This document shows, one piece after another, positions 35,428 through 44,840 of a stretch of 64,000 nt of DNA (the first letter of the stretch is position 1; every line of letters begins with the position of its first letter). Location of the stretch: contig CP066225.1 of the NCBI GenBank assembly GCA_016350165.1, forward strand, positions 2,914,001 to 2,978,000, given 5' to 3'. The DNA comes from Planctomycetota bacterium. GTDB lineage: Bacteria > Planctomycetota > Phycisphaerae > Phycisphaerales > Phycisphaeraceae. The position numbers were made by a program, and so were the translations under genes. The notes beneath the pieces are model-generated. The model did no database searches. It was given only the letters and a program-made list of their open reading frames with translations, and was not told the origin of the DNA.

Positions 35428-36435
35428 ATGCTCTATTTGGTCTTCAACATTATCGCTACTGTGTTATTCTTCCAGGCTCTTCGTTTCGGCCAGGTTCGCA
35501 AACTCTCCGAAATGACCGTTTCTGCAGTCAATTATGCAGTCGGTGCAATCGTTACGATTGCAATCCTGCTTATCACACACTTCTTTTTTAGAGAACAGCA
35601 TCTTACGCAGGTCGCTTTCATTGGCGGTGCTGTGATGGGTGTCGTCTTTTATGCATATCTGTTTGTTCTCTTCAGAGCTTACAATTTCTTCGGCGTTGGC
35701 ATCACGTCCGCGCTGATTCAAATTGGTGTTACGCTTGCTGCGATCTTTGCATGGTTTGCTTATGACGAGCCAATTTCACGTATCCAGTGGATCGGCCTCG
35801 CTTTCATTCCTGTTGCACTCATGCTCATGCGTCCTTCTGAAACCAATGAAGAACCAAATGAAGAATCAGATACTGATGAATTCGTTAGTGATTCATCTAA
35901 CGTTGCAACAGCAACTGAAACGAAAACACAAATTGCATCTAAAACACTCAAGAAAGCAAACCCATTTTTTGTTCTCTTTATTTTAGTCGTCACTGCACTA
36001 ACACAAACACTCTTTGCGATCATTCACGATGCCGTGCCACGTTTTGATGATAACGTGCAAGACGGCTTCCTTGCTTACACCGCAGTAATCTTCGTCTTTG
36101 GTGCAATCTGCAATGTTGCACACGTTCTGATCTTTGAACGTAAACGCCATAAGCTAGCAACTTACACCGTTGGCTCCGTCGCAGGTCTTGCTAACATCGG
36201 CATCGTCTTCCTGCTAGTGTTAGCGCTTGATAACCTGTCGCCAACCGTCGTTTTACCTACGATTTCAGTCGCAATTATCGCAGTTAATATTCTCATTGCT
36301 CGTGCATATTGGAAAGAGCCGATCTCTAAGATCCAGTACATCGGGCTCGCAAGCACTTTCCTTGTGATATTGCTCATGAACTATGAAGCGATCCAGAATA
36401 TTATTTTCCCGGTCACTGAAGTTGCTGCTCAATAG
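35428..36435 (+). CDS. EamA/DMT-superfamily transporter
   Basis: 335 residues from ATG 35428 (the frame opens at 35353, but a promoter lies in between). About ten membrane helices in two EamA-like halves. The first half ends ISRIQWIGLAFIPVALMLM and the second ends ISKIQYIGLASTFLVILLM, an internal repeat typical of the drug/metabolite transporter superfamily. A charged, disordered loop of about 45 residues (EEPNEESDTDEF...) separates the halves and would be cytoplasmic. Substrate unknown. Its last 23 nt overlap the end of the convergent gene at 36413. Confidence 0.85.
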   Translation: MLYLVFNIIATVLFFQALRFGQVRKLSEMTVSAVNYAVGAIVTIAILLITHFFFREQHLTQVAFIGGAVMGVVFYAYLFVLFRAYNFFGVGITSALIQIGVTLAAIFAWFAYDEPISRIQWIGLAFIPVALMLMRPSETNEEPNEESDTDEFVSDSSNVATATETKTQIASKTLKKANPFFVLFILVVTALTQTLFAIIHDAVPRFDDNVQDGFLAYTAVIFVFGAICNVAHVLIFERKRHKLATYTVGSVAGLANIGIVFLLVLALDNLSPTVVLPTISVAIIAVNILIARAYWKEPISKIQYIGLASTFLVILLMNYEAIQNIIFPVTEVAAQ

Positions 36436-37693
36436 CTTTGCGATATTCTTCTTGACTCGCTTTTGTTAACTCATAATAACTCACGCTTTGTCCACCCTCT
36501 GTTTGAGTATGACGAAGCTGCAATATACCAAAGGCCTGAACTGCAAATTGCTCCGGCCATTGTTCTAAATCATCAACTTCCATAATGACGTTATGAATCG
36601 AGATCAAATTCTTCTTACCTGATGGATGATCCACCACATGAATTGGCCTGCCAGTTAGCTCAACTATGTGGCCAACATTCGCAGCTAATTCCTTCTCAGT
36701 TCTAACATACTCACTTTGATACAAGTCGATGTAGTCATCAAGATATACATTCATCGCCCCGCTACGCTTCTTGCGTTTGTTCGTGTAGTTAAAACTCAGT
36801 TCAAGAATACCCGTTGCTTCAGTTACCCCCTTTGGATTGATTGACGTTAATTTGTCATACATCGACATACCAAGCAACGATCGAGATTTATCCTCCGATG
36901 TTTTGCCAAGTAGCGTGACGACTTCGCCAATGTTATCAAGCAGCTGATCTTCAGAAATGATGATGACAGGTTCATTTTTTCGCTGATAAAATTTCACCAC
37001 CGCTTTCTTGCCCGTCTCAATATTCGTCAGGCTATATTCACTCCGCTTCGTTTGCGGTGCTCGGACATCTCCAAAAACATATTTCTTCAAAACGCCGATC
37101 GCTCTGACTTGCTTTCCTATGAGTTCATCGTCCACTTCAACATGCACGCCGCAAAGTAGATCATCCTCAGCAATGCCTTTGATAATCACGACATCATCAA
37201 GCCTCGTTTCAAGGCTCTCTCCTTTCTTGAGCACACGCGTTTTCTTTCTGGGTGTCTGCATCATTACATGCGTTCGGTGGTCGCTATTTTCTGGAGACAG
37301 TGTATAGACCCAGTATTGTTTTGTAGGCGAATATCGATGTTGCGTTTTCAGATTGGGGTCAGCATTAACCGCATACCCATCCAGCACACCCCAAGCGAGC
37401 ACTTCCTTACCAATTAGATGCATCGCGACATCCACCTGAACCCCAGCAACCATAGGTGCCTTGTCTCGCCCATAAAAACCTTTTACGCAGACGTACTGCC
37501 CAAGGTACTGACTCCGATCTTCCGTATCAATCGTAATCACCGGCACAGGCTTGTACCCAGGGTCCCACTCATAACTAAAGACATCGCCAAGATGCACAAT
37601 ATCAGGCATCTCAGCATGCACATTCACGCTCACGCTCATTATCATCCCAACTAGCACCCAGCCACACATCCAGAATTTTGCGCCCATCATCAT
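36413..37693 (-). CDS. Secreted protein with four internal OB-like repeats, unknown function
   Basis: 426 residues from ATG 37693, chosen for the strong AAGGAAGG upstream; longer starts at 37714 or 37720 (GTG) exist. After a signal peptide ending VNVHA come four related units of roughly 60-90 residues. Each begins like LGQYVCVKGF / LDDVVIIKGIA / IGEVVTLLGK / VGHIVELTGR and ends like LAWGVLDGY / RAIGVLKKY / EATGILEL / QAFGILQL. The pattern suggests small beta-barrels of the OB type. No enzyme motif seen. The 3' end overlaps the EamA gene by 23 nt, so the two mRNAs are complementary at their ends. Confidence 0.7.
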   Translation of the reverse strand: MMMGAKFWMCGWVLVGMIMSVSVNVHAEMPDIVHLGDVFSYEWDPGYKPVPVITIDTEDRSQYLGQYVCVKGFYGRDKAPMVAGVQVDVAMHLIGKEVLAWGVLDGYAVNADPNLKTQHRYSPTKQYWVYTLSPENSDHRTHVMMQTPRKKTRVLKKGESLETRLDDVVIIKGIAEDDLLCGVHVEVDDELIGKQVRAIGVLKKYVFGDVRAPQTKRSEYSLTNIETGKKAVVKFYQRKNEPVIIISEDQLLDNIGEVVTLLGKTSEDKSRSLLGMSMYDKLTSINPKGVTEATGILELSFNYTNKRKKRSGAMNVYLDDYIDLYQSEYVRTEKELAANVGHIVELTGRPIHVVDHPSGKKNLISIHNVIMEVDDLEQWPEQFAVQAFGILQLRHTQTEGGQSVSYYELTKASQEEYRKAIEQQLQ

Positions 37694-37949
37694 TGCCTTC
37701 CTTTCGATCCTCATTGTCACTTTTCACAATAGCATCGCAAGATTTTCCTAAAAAACCCTGAATTTCCCCTCCCGATTTATCACATCTCCTCCACACGCAA
37801 TTTCCCTCTTAACCATCTTCACAGATCGTGTATCATGAAGCACATCTATATAGGTGTGCCACGTTATAACTGGTGCGGTATCAACGGATTGATCACGAAA
37901 CCTTGCCATAGGCTGACCGTCATCACCCAAGGCGAGGGGAAGCACAAAC

Positions 37950-39161
37950 ATGATTTACCTGCTCTATTCATTCTTCAGAGATTTCATCAACTCCTCCTCC
38001 ATTCTCGGGCCACTCAACGTGTTCCAGTGGATCGAGTTCCGTGCTGTCGCTTCGATCGTCCTCTCATTCCTAATCGTTGTCACCTTCGGCAAACGCACCA
38101 TCCTTTGGCTCGTCAAACAAAAAGTCGGCGACAACCCAGAGTTCTATCACAAAGACCTCAATCAGCTCATGAAACAGAAGGCCAATACCCCCACTATGGG
38201 CGGCCTCCTCATCGTCATCTCAATCTTCGCCACTGTACTCATCCTCGCTGATCTTTCATCCTTCTACATTCGCATGGCTCTCATCGCCACCATCGCATTC
38301 GCCACCATCGGTTTCTTCGACGATTGGCTCAAGCTCACCTCAGCTCACCGCAAGCCCGGCTCACGTGAAGGCCTCTACTCACACGAAAAATTTCTCTGCC
38401 AAATCGGACTCGCTGTCGTACTCGGTATCTTCATTCATCACCACGGTTTCTCCAAGTACACCGTCGATCCTGAAAACACGCAGATTATGTCCCATGCCCT
38501 CAACCTTCCCTTCTTTAAAACATGGATCAAAGAAGCAGGCGAGTTCATTCCCAATCCAAACATGATTACCCTAGGCGGCGCTTCGTTTGTTGCCGTTGCT
38601 GTCATTATGATTACTGGCTTTTCAAATGCTGTGAATCTCACCGACGGTATGGATGGCCTCGCCTCTGGCACCATGGTCATCGTCGCTTCATCCTTCATGA
38701 TCCTCGCGATCATCGCAGGCTACCAACACCAGGACTTCGTACTCTCACAACACCTGCTCGTCCCATACATACCAAAAGCTGACGAACTCGCAGTCCTCGC
38801 CGGAGCCATGGCCGGAGCCTGTCTCGGTTTTATGTGGTTCAATTGTCACCCCGCTCAAGTCTTCATGGGCGACACCGGCTCACTCACCCTCGGCGGTCTC
38901 ATCGCCTTCATTGCTGTCGTTATCAGGCAGGAATTTCTCCTCCTCATCATCGGTGGCATCTTCGTCCTCGAAGCAGCTTCTGTCATCATCCAAGTCGGCA
39001 CATTCAAACTTACCAAAGGTAAACGTCGCGTCTTCAAATGTGCTCCCATCCATCACCATTTCCACCTTCTCGGATGGACCGAGCAGCAAGTCGTCGTCCG
39101 CTTCTGGCTCCTCACAGCCCTCTTCGTCGCCTGCGCCCTCGCAACTATCAAACTTCGCTAA
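37950..39161 (+). CDS. mraY: Phospho-N-acetylmuramoyl-pentapeptide-transferase (MraY)
   Basis: 403 residues, a little above the usual 360. MraY joins UDP-MurNAc-pentapeptide to undecaprenyl phosphate, the first membrane step of peptidoglycan synthesis. About ten membrane helices. Signature stretches: TPTMGGLLI, GFFDDWLKL, NAVNLTDGMDGLASG, VFMGDTGSLTLGG and PIHHHFHLLGW, which hold the Mg-binding Asp residues and the His cluster. A GAGGGG lies about 11 nt upstream of ATG 37950. None of its usual dcw neighbours (murF, murD, ftsW) is adjacent. The presence of an intact mraY supports a peptidoglycan wall. Confidence 0.95.
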   Translation: MIYLLYSFFRDFINSSSILGPLNVFQWIEFRAVASIVLSFLIVVTFGKRTILWLVKQKVGDNPEFYHKDLNQLMKQKANTPTMGGLLIVISIFATVLILADLSSFYIRMALIATIAFATIGFFDDWLKLTSAHRKPGSREGLYSHEKFLCQIGLAVVLGIFIHHHGFSKYTVDPENTQIMSHALNLPFFKTWIKEAGEFIPNPNMITLGGASFVAVAVIMITGFSNAVNLTDGMDGLASGTMVIVASSFMILAIIAGYQHQDFVLSQHLLVPYIPKADELAVLAGAMAGACLGFMWFNCHPAQVFMGDTGSLTLGGLIAFIAVVIRQEFLLLIIGGIFVLEAASVIIQVGTFKLTKGKRRVFKCAPIHHHFHLLGWTEQQVVVRFWLLTALFVACALATIKLR

Positions 39162-39286
39162 ACAGATCTCAATAACAAGTAATACTATTGACCCTCGTCT
39201 TCCCAATCCTTTACACTATTCTTGCGCCTGTACACGACTGTGTTGTGTCACATTTCAAATCGTACACATTAAGAATTGGGTAAGTG

Positions 39287-41383
39287 ATGATGAAACAATG
39301 TTTTTTATTATGTCTCGTGTTTGTCTTAATATTGTGCACTCGGAGCGTTCCGCTTAATGCGATTCAGCCAACAAGCCTTACCCTCCATTCTCCCGATAAA
39401 CGCATCGCAGTTAACGTAAACACAACCCAAAACCAGCGCGTTACCTACAGCGTTGTCTTCAAAAGCCAGCCGATCATCACACCATCTTCACTCGGCTTCG
39501 AAACCGACAATAATCATCTCAATTCACTCATGCCAGTCGCAAATACCACGATCACTGCTCACGACGAATCCTACAAACCTACATGGGGCAAACGCAGCTT
39601 CATCGAAAATAAATTCAACCAGTTCACGCTTTCAACCGTTAGCAGTAACAACCCATACAATAAAGTTGACATCGTATTTCGTGCCTACAACAACGGCATC
39701 GCCTTTCGCTACATCATTCAATCTGTCAACGATACAAACACCATTACGCTCAACAACGACAACACGGAATTTAACTTTACACAAGATCTGAGCGTCTATT
39801 TCACCGCAGGCGAGCACGCTCCTAAAGGCCCATACCCATTTTCATCATTAGAAAAACGAACTCGCCCAATAACCCGCATAGATAAGCATGGCAAAACGCG
39901 TACACGCATCAATCCTCTTCACTCCCCAGTCCTCATTGACGCTTCGCCTCTCGCTTTCATTTCCATTCACGAAGCCGACCTGATCAACATTGCGCCACTT
40001 AAATATCGAGCCAACCCGGATAAACCCAACAGCATGCGTGCTAATATTGAAGCATCCACTGTTACTGTTCCTTTCACTTCACCTTGGCGTGTCATCACCA
40101 TCACTCCTAATCTCAATCAGCAACTTGAATCTACTCTCATCGAACAACTCAATCCACCTTGTGCTATCGATGACACAACATGGATAAAGACAGGTGTTGC
40201 CAATACAGAAAATCGTAACTGGGGAGCTATTATCCCACCCAACGACCAGTTTCCCGAGGGTTACCGTTACGGCAAAACGATGGATTCATATAAGCGCCTA
40301 ATAGATCACCTCTCACGCAACAATCACCCTTTCTTCATGGTCGACTCAGGTTGGTACGGCAATCAACGCGATATCGAATCTGATCCTCTTACACCCAAAC
40401 AAGTGAACGATCACGAAACAGCAGCAAAATTCTATCGCTCAACACCCGAACTTATGAAAATGTATCGTGGTCAAATCGATATGCCCGCTCTCATCAAATA
40501 CGGTAAAGAATGCAATGTCGGCATCATCATCTATATCAACGATCTCATCCGTCGCGAACGGGGTATGGACGGATTACGCCAAGTCTTTGAAACCTACAAG
40601 CAATGGGGCGCTGCTGGCATCAAATACGGTTTCATGAAAGAATCTCCACTGCAATCAAAAGTCAACATTACGCGTCAGATTGTTCAAATATGCGCTGACT
40701 TACAACTCTATATTAACTTCCACGACGGACCCATTCACCCCTCCGGCGAGCAGCGAACATATCCCAACTTCCTTACACGCGAATATTGCCACGCTCAAGG
40801 CGATGCTTCTCGTTGTTATAAGCCCAATGAATTTCTCCGCACCATTTTCGTCAACATGCTGGCTGGTCCGCTCGATATGCAAAACGGCTTTTTCGATCTT
40901 TCATCCAATCTCGTCGCTGAACGTTTCCAAGTTCGTCAACCAGTCTATTCTACCGTTGTATCTGAAGCTGCGCGTTGTATGATCGTCGATTCAGGTATGA
41001 TTATTCTCACTGATCACGATATTGCATACGACAAAAAAACGGACCTATTTCAATTTATTAATCACCTCACCGGTAAGTGGGATCAAACAAAAATCCTACA
41101 AGCCCAATACGGCAAACTTATCACTACAGCACGTAAAATCAACAATACCTGGCTCATTGCTTCTGTCTCCGATGAGCAAGGTTCAACCAATACAATCAAT
41201 CTTGATTTTCTTGACCCAAATAAAACATACACCGCAACTCTATTCGAAGATGCAAACGATGCTCACTACATCGATAACCCCGAGGCTTATACTGTTAAAA
41301 CTACAACTGTTAAAGCAAACGACTCGCTTACCTTCACTGCAGCACCGGGTGGAGGCTTTGCAGCAATTTTCAAACCAAATTAG
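39287..41383 (+). CDS. Glycoside hydrolase family 97
   Basis: 698 residues from ATG 39287. A signal peptide (CFLLCLVFVLILCTRSVPLNA) precedes the GH97 N-terminal beta-sandwich (SLTLHSPDKRIAVNV...), the TIM-barrel (FMVDSGWYGN, GIKYGFMK, LYINFHDGP, QRTYPNFLTRE) and a small beta C-terminal domain ending PGGGFAAIFKPN. GH97 enzymes hydrolyse alpha-glucosides or alpha-galactosides, some inverting and some retaining; the acid here is probably in LTREYCHAQGD. Predicted to be exported and to act on algal or bacterial glycans. The gene stands alone and its strong Asn/Thr/His content follows the CA-rich block. Confidence 0.9.
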   Translation: MMKQCFLLCLVFVLILCTRSVPLNAIQPTSLTLHSPDKRIAVNVNTTQNQRVTYSVVFKSQPIITPSSLGFETDNNHLNSLMPVANTTITAHDESYKPTWGKRSFIENKFNQFTLSTVSSNNPYNKVDIVFRAYNNGIAFRYIIQSVNDTNTITLNNDNTEFNFTQDLSVYFTAGEHAPKGPYPFSSLEKRTRPITRIDKHGKTRTRINPLHSPVLIDASPLAFISIHEADLINIAPLKYRANPDKPNSMRANIEASTVTVPFTSPWRVITITPNLNQQLESTLIEQLNPPCAIDDTTWIKTGVANTENRNWGAIIPPNDQFPEGYRYGKTMDSYKRLIDHLSRNNHPFFMVDSGWYGNQRDIESDPLTPKQVNDHETAAKFYRSTPELMKMYRGQIDMPALIKYGKECNVGIIIYINDLIRRERGMDGLRQVFETYKQWGAAGIKYGFMKESPLQSKVNITRQIVQICADLQLYINFHDGPIHPSGEQRTYPNFLTREYCHAQGDASRCYKPNEFLRTIFVNMLAGPLDMQNGFFDLSSNLVAERFQVRQPVYSTVVSEAARCMIVDSGMIILTDHDIAYDKKTDLFQFINHLTGKWDQTKILQAQYGKLITTARKINNTWLIASVSDEQGSTNTINLDFLDPNKTYTATLFEDANDAHYIDNPEAYTVKTTTVKANDSLTFTAAPGGGFAAIFKPN

Positions 41384-41390
41384 TAATAAA

Positions 41391-43037
41391 CTACTTCATC
41401 CCAAGCGCATCACCAATCTTTTTCGCAAGTGGTGGTATCGCCATCTGATCCACCACAATCTCAACGTACGCAGCATGACCATTCTCATTGATCTTCTTTA
41501 ATACCGTATCTAACTCACCATTAGTCGTTACTCTTGCCGTGATCCAATCCTCACACCCCATCGCCTTTGGTAACTCATCGTACTTCCATACCGTCACATC
41601 GTTATACTCATACTCACCTCGCCTGCACAGCAACCGTTCAATCGTATAACCATCATTATTTAGCACAAAGATCACAGGCTTCACACCATACCTCGCAAAC
41701 TGTCCCACTTCAGTTGCCGTCATCTGATGCGCACCTTCACCCGTCATCAAAACAACGCGCCGACCACTTCCTCCCATCGCCACGCCAAATGCCGCAGGCG
41801 TCGCCCAACCAATTGAACACCACAACGTTTGATTACAGAACACTGCCCCCTTCGGCATCTTCGCAAAACCCATTCCCATTGAAACTGTGCCCGTCTCACA
41901 AACCAGCAAATCATCTTTTCTCAAAAACTGTTCCCACCTCGGATATAAATATTCAGCCGAAATTTTCTCATCAGGATCACCCACCGCATCGCCCAATCCC
42001 TCCGCTTTCAATTCATAAACATAATCCTGACCACTTACTCGATCCGCCAATGCGCTGATTAGATCTTTCATATAAACTTGTTCATACACAGCAAAACCAA
42101 CCTGCGCATAATCCAGATAAATATCAATCGTTTTATGCCCATCAAGATTCGAAGTAAACATCCCTGTATTAAAATCACCCCACAACGCCCCCACATTAAT
42201 CAGCAAATCGGCCTCCTCAACATACTCCCTCACCTGTTGATTCATTAACTGCCCATCATACATCCCAACATACTGTTTATGCGTTTCATCAAGCACTGAC
42301 TTGTCATGGAACATCGTTGCAAACCCAAACCCCGTCTTCTCAATCAATCTCTGCAGCACTTCCATAACACCTGTTCTGTACGCCATCATCCCCGGCAAAA
42401 ACACACCTCTACCCTTCACATCTCTAATTCGCGCTAAGATATCATCCACTGCTGCCTTCAATCGATCCGGATCACTCTGCATCTCAACCTCACCATCACC
42501 GCCACTCCCCACAATCTTCATCTCTGCACAATCCTTCGGGATCGCAATATACACCGGCCGCCTTTCTCTAACAGCACAACCCATCACACGTTCCATCTCA
42601 TTCACACAATTCTCAGGCGTTAAAATCGTCCGCGCACAAACCACAGGTTTCGTCATGTGATAATAAAAATCAAACTCACCACTGCCCAGCGAATGATGAA
42701 TGACCCGTTTACCTGCTTGTGTCTTCATCCCCGGCATGCCTACCAAATGCACAATCGGCAAATACTCACTATACGCTCCCGCGATCCCATTGATCGCGCT
42801 CAATTCCCCAACACCATACGTCGTACACAGTGCACTCATCCCTCTAATACGCGCATAGCCATCCGCAGCATACGCAGCATTCAATTCATTCGTACAACCC
42901 ACCCATTTCAAATCCTTATCCTCAATGATCGCATCCGTCACCGGAAATGAAAAATCGCCCGGCACACCAAATACATCAACAATTCCAACCTGCTTCAACC
43001 ACCACATCACATGCTCAATCACTGTCTGTGCCATCAT
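41391..43037 (-). CDS. ThDP-dependent 2-keto-acid decarboxylase (pyruvate/indolepyruvate decarboxylase-like)
   Basis: 548 residues from ATG 43037 (GGAG upstream; ATG 43034 also possible). The N-terminal PYR domain has CTNELNAAYAADGYAR with the catalytic Glu, the middle domain FLPGMMAYR, and the C-terminal PP domain GEGAHQMTATEVGQ...LNNDGYTIER. The ThDP motif usually reads GDG; here it reads GEG. Members decarboxylate pyruvate, indolepyruvate, phenylpyruvate or branched keto-acids to aldehydes. Substrate not clear. Convergent with GH97 (7 nt between stops) and divergent from the 43231 gene. Confidence 0.88.
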   Translation of the reverse strand: MMAQTVIEHVMWWLKQVGIVDVFGVPGDFSFPVTDAIIEDKDLKWVGCTNELNAAYAADGYARIRGMSALCTTYGVGELSAINGIAGAYSEYLPIVHLVGMPGMKTQAGKRVIHHSLGSGEFDFYYHMTKPVVCARTILTPENCVNEMERVMGCAVRERRPVYIAIPKDCAEMKIVGSGGDGEVEMQSDPDRLKAAVDDILARIRDVKGRGVFLPGMMAYRTGVMEVLQRLIEKTGFGFATMFHDKSVLDETHKQYVGMYDGQLMNQQVREYVEEADLLINVGALWGDFNTGMFTSNLDGHKTIDIYLDYAQVGFAVYEQVYMKDLISALADRVSGQDYVYELKAEGLGDAVGDPDEKISAEYLYPRWEQFLRKDDLLVCETGTVSMGMGFAKMPKGAVFCNQTLWCSIGWATPAAFGVAMGGSGRRVVLMTGEGAHQMTATEVGQFARYGVKPVIFVLNNDGYTIERLLCRRGEYEYNDVTVWKYDELPKAMGCEDWITARVTTNGELDTVLKKINENGHAAYVEIVVDQMAIPPLAKKIGDALGMK

Positions 43038-43193
43038 ACATCTCCATTCAGCAATCACCCCAACATCGCATCCATACGTTTCAGTCAATTCGTCCCAATA
43101 ACCGCGAATAATCCTTCAATCATAGCGCATACCAACCGCAAGATTGCTCCTAACCTTTATCGCCAACTTCTCTTCTTTTGCCCAATACCCAAC

Positions 43194-43223
43194 TTCCCCA
43201 CACCCTTCTTCACTTTGTATAAT
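43194..43223 (+). promoter_or_regulatory. Promoter of the 43231 gene, probable leaderless start
   Basis: Perfect TATAAT at 43218-43223 ends 7 nt before ATG 43231, the same distance as at the M28 gene. The -35 (TTCCCC at 43194) is poor. Confidence 0.5.
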
Positions 43224-43230
43224 CACACAC

Positions 43231-43764
43231 ATGAATCCCTTTGATCTAAAACTCCTAACGATCCTCATCATCGCAATCGCGATTTATCGCTTTTCTCGCA
43301 TGATCTACAACAAGTACATCGCAACTCCAATCGCGCCCATCGACAGCTCCCCAAAAAAATCCTTTAGCCAGGGTGCCGCTAAACGATATGTCAAAAAAAT
43401 TCCTGACCTCGCATACTACGCAGTACGCTCCGCCAAAAAACAATTTGATATCAATCTTGATTATTCAAAAGACTCTATACATCGCTTAGACGACCTTCTC
43501 GATCAGATCAACCATCACTATCACGAAGGCAATATTCCGCAGGCCGAACTCAACACCATCATCCCTTACTGGGCAGCTTACCTCGGACAGACCGTCATCA
43601 AAACCAATTCAACCCTTCATCTCAAATGGTCTTTTACTCCCGACAAAAAGAACAATCCTATCTATGCCATCATCATCGCTGAAAACAAAACCATTCACCC
43701 ATTCCACATCATAGAAAAAAGAATTGTTTCCAAAAACCACAAGCCAATTTATGATGTGATATAG
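43231..43764 (+). CDS. Small membrane-anchored protein of unknown function
   Basis: 177 residues from ATG 43231 (the frame opens at 43144). One N-terminal helix (about 7-22) is followed by a basic, soluble domain (SPKKSFSQGAAKRYVKKIPDLAYYAV) and a C-terminal beta segment (LHLKWSFTPDKKNNPIYAIIIAEN). No family recognised. It lies 39 nt ahead of the first of four small membrane-anchored paralogues and may be transcribed with them, but it is not clearly related to them. Confidence 0.6.
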   Translation: MNPFDLKLLTILIIAIAIYRFSRMIYNKYIATPIAPIDSSPKKSFSQGAAKRYVKKIPDLAYYAVRSAKKQFDINLDYSKDSIHRLDDLLDQINHHYHEGNIPQAELNTIIPYWAAYLGQTVIKTNSTLHLKWSFTPDKKNNPIYAIIIAENKTIHPFHIIEKRIVSKNHKPIYDVI

Positions 43765-43803
43765 ACAGATTAATTCTTCGCCATCCATCTTCCGAGGCGC
43801 GGC

Positions 43804-44277
43804 ATGAAGATTACGAAACTCAAATTAGCTATCGTCACCTTCCTCTTTATGCTCCTTATCCTTATCACCATCCATTTCATCGATCAAGTCACCTATTTCG
43901 ATACCAATTCTGGTCGTCTCAAAAAATCTTACCGCATCTTCAATCTGGAATTCGACATCACTACTCAAGAGACATTCGTTTCAGACTTCTATCTCAAACA
44001 TGTTCCGGAGCCTCAGCAACCAAACTGGTGCACATTCTCAAGTGAACCCGTCAACCCACTCATATCAATGTGTGTTTACACATACGCTTTGCATAATTTT
44101 TCAGAACTTCGAACGCTCAACGTATACACTGAATACATGAAACAAGACGGCCAACCATTTCCACTTGAAAAGAAACTCGACCTCGTTAAAAAAGTTCTAC
44201 AAGCAACCAACGACCAAAAACTTGTAAGCTTCGAATTTAATCTCGATGAACATCAAATCACTCTGAAAATTGATTAA
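43804..44277 (+). CDS. Tandem-array membrane-anchored protein, paralogue 1
   Basis: 157 residues. Short N-terminal membrane helix (about 8-26), then a small extracytoplasmic domain shared by four neighbours: FDTNSGRLKKSY, ETFVSDFYLKH, PQQPNWCTF, YTYALHNFSELR, YMKQDGQPFPLEKKLDLVKK and a short final strand. This copy is the most divergent. The pattern (D/N-SGR, W, HN-aromatic, QP-aromatic-P, terminal strand) resembles an uncharacterised family I have seen in planctomycete genomes. No function can be given. The following copies are on the same strand with gaps of 57, 8 and -139 nt. Confidence 0.65.
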   Translation: MKITKLKLAIVTFLFMLLILITIHFIDQVTYFDTNSGRLKKSYRIFNLEFDITTQETFVSDFYLKHVPEPQQPNWCTFSSEPVNPLISMCVYTYALHNFSELRTLNVYTEYMKQDGQPFPLEKKLDLVKKVLQATNDQKLVSFEFNLDEHQITLKID

Positions 44278-44334
44278 CTAACCTCATGCCAAAGCAAAGT
44301 TCACAATCATTTCACGATCAGTTAAACTAAGTTT

Positions 44335-44832
44335 ATGAGTAAACCAAAGGGCAAATCCAAAACCATAAAGATTTTGTTAGCGATAGGTTTTTGCATCTTT
44401 TCACTTTACATTCTCATCGGCGAAGCAACCCATCACACCGTCGGCATCGACATCAATTCAGGACGCACCTACACCCTCTACACATTCTTCGGGATGCGCA
44501 TCAGCCAAACAATCCACAACAATGCTGTCTCTGATATTTACCTCGATAGCCTCCCAACACAACCGCAACCAGATTGGCATTCAGTTCGCAGTACGAGCTA
44601 CTCACCACTGACCGGTTCTGGCTACTGCCGATGCTACAATACGCACAACTACTTCACTGTGCGTGAACTAGCCGACACATTCAAACAATACCAAATTGAT
44701 AACAATCAGCCATACCCCAAAGACCAAAAACTCAGTCTTGCAAAAGAAGCAGTCGAAATCTATATCAGACACACCAAGGGCTTCAACGTCCTCTATCAAA
44801 ACAATATCATCACACTCGAATCCTGTGAATAG
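44335..44832 (+). CDS. Tandem-array membrane-anchored protein, paralogue 2
   Basis: 165 residues. N-terminal helix about residues 12-28 (ILLAIGFCIFSLYILIGEA), then DINSGRTYTLYTFFG, AVSDIYLDSLP, PDWHSVRSTSYSPLTGSGYCRCYNTHNYF, NNQPYPKDQKLSLAKEAVEIY and the final NIITLES. Best-kept copy of the family. Two cysteines (CRC) lie just before the HNY motif and recur in paralogue 3. A TAAACT sequence lies 6 nt ahead of ATG 44335, which may give it a leaderless transcript. Function unknown. Confidence 0.68.
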   Translation: MSKPKGKSKTIKILLAIGFCIFSLYILIGEATHHTVGIDINSGRTYTLYTFFGMRISQTIHNNAVSDIYLDSLPTQPQPDWHSVRSTSYSPLTGSGYCRCYNTHNYFTVRELADTFKQYQIDNNQPYPKDQKLSLAKEAVEIYIRHTKGFNVLYQNNIITLESCE

Positions 44833-44840
44833 TAAGCATT

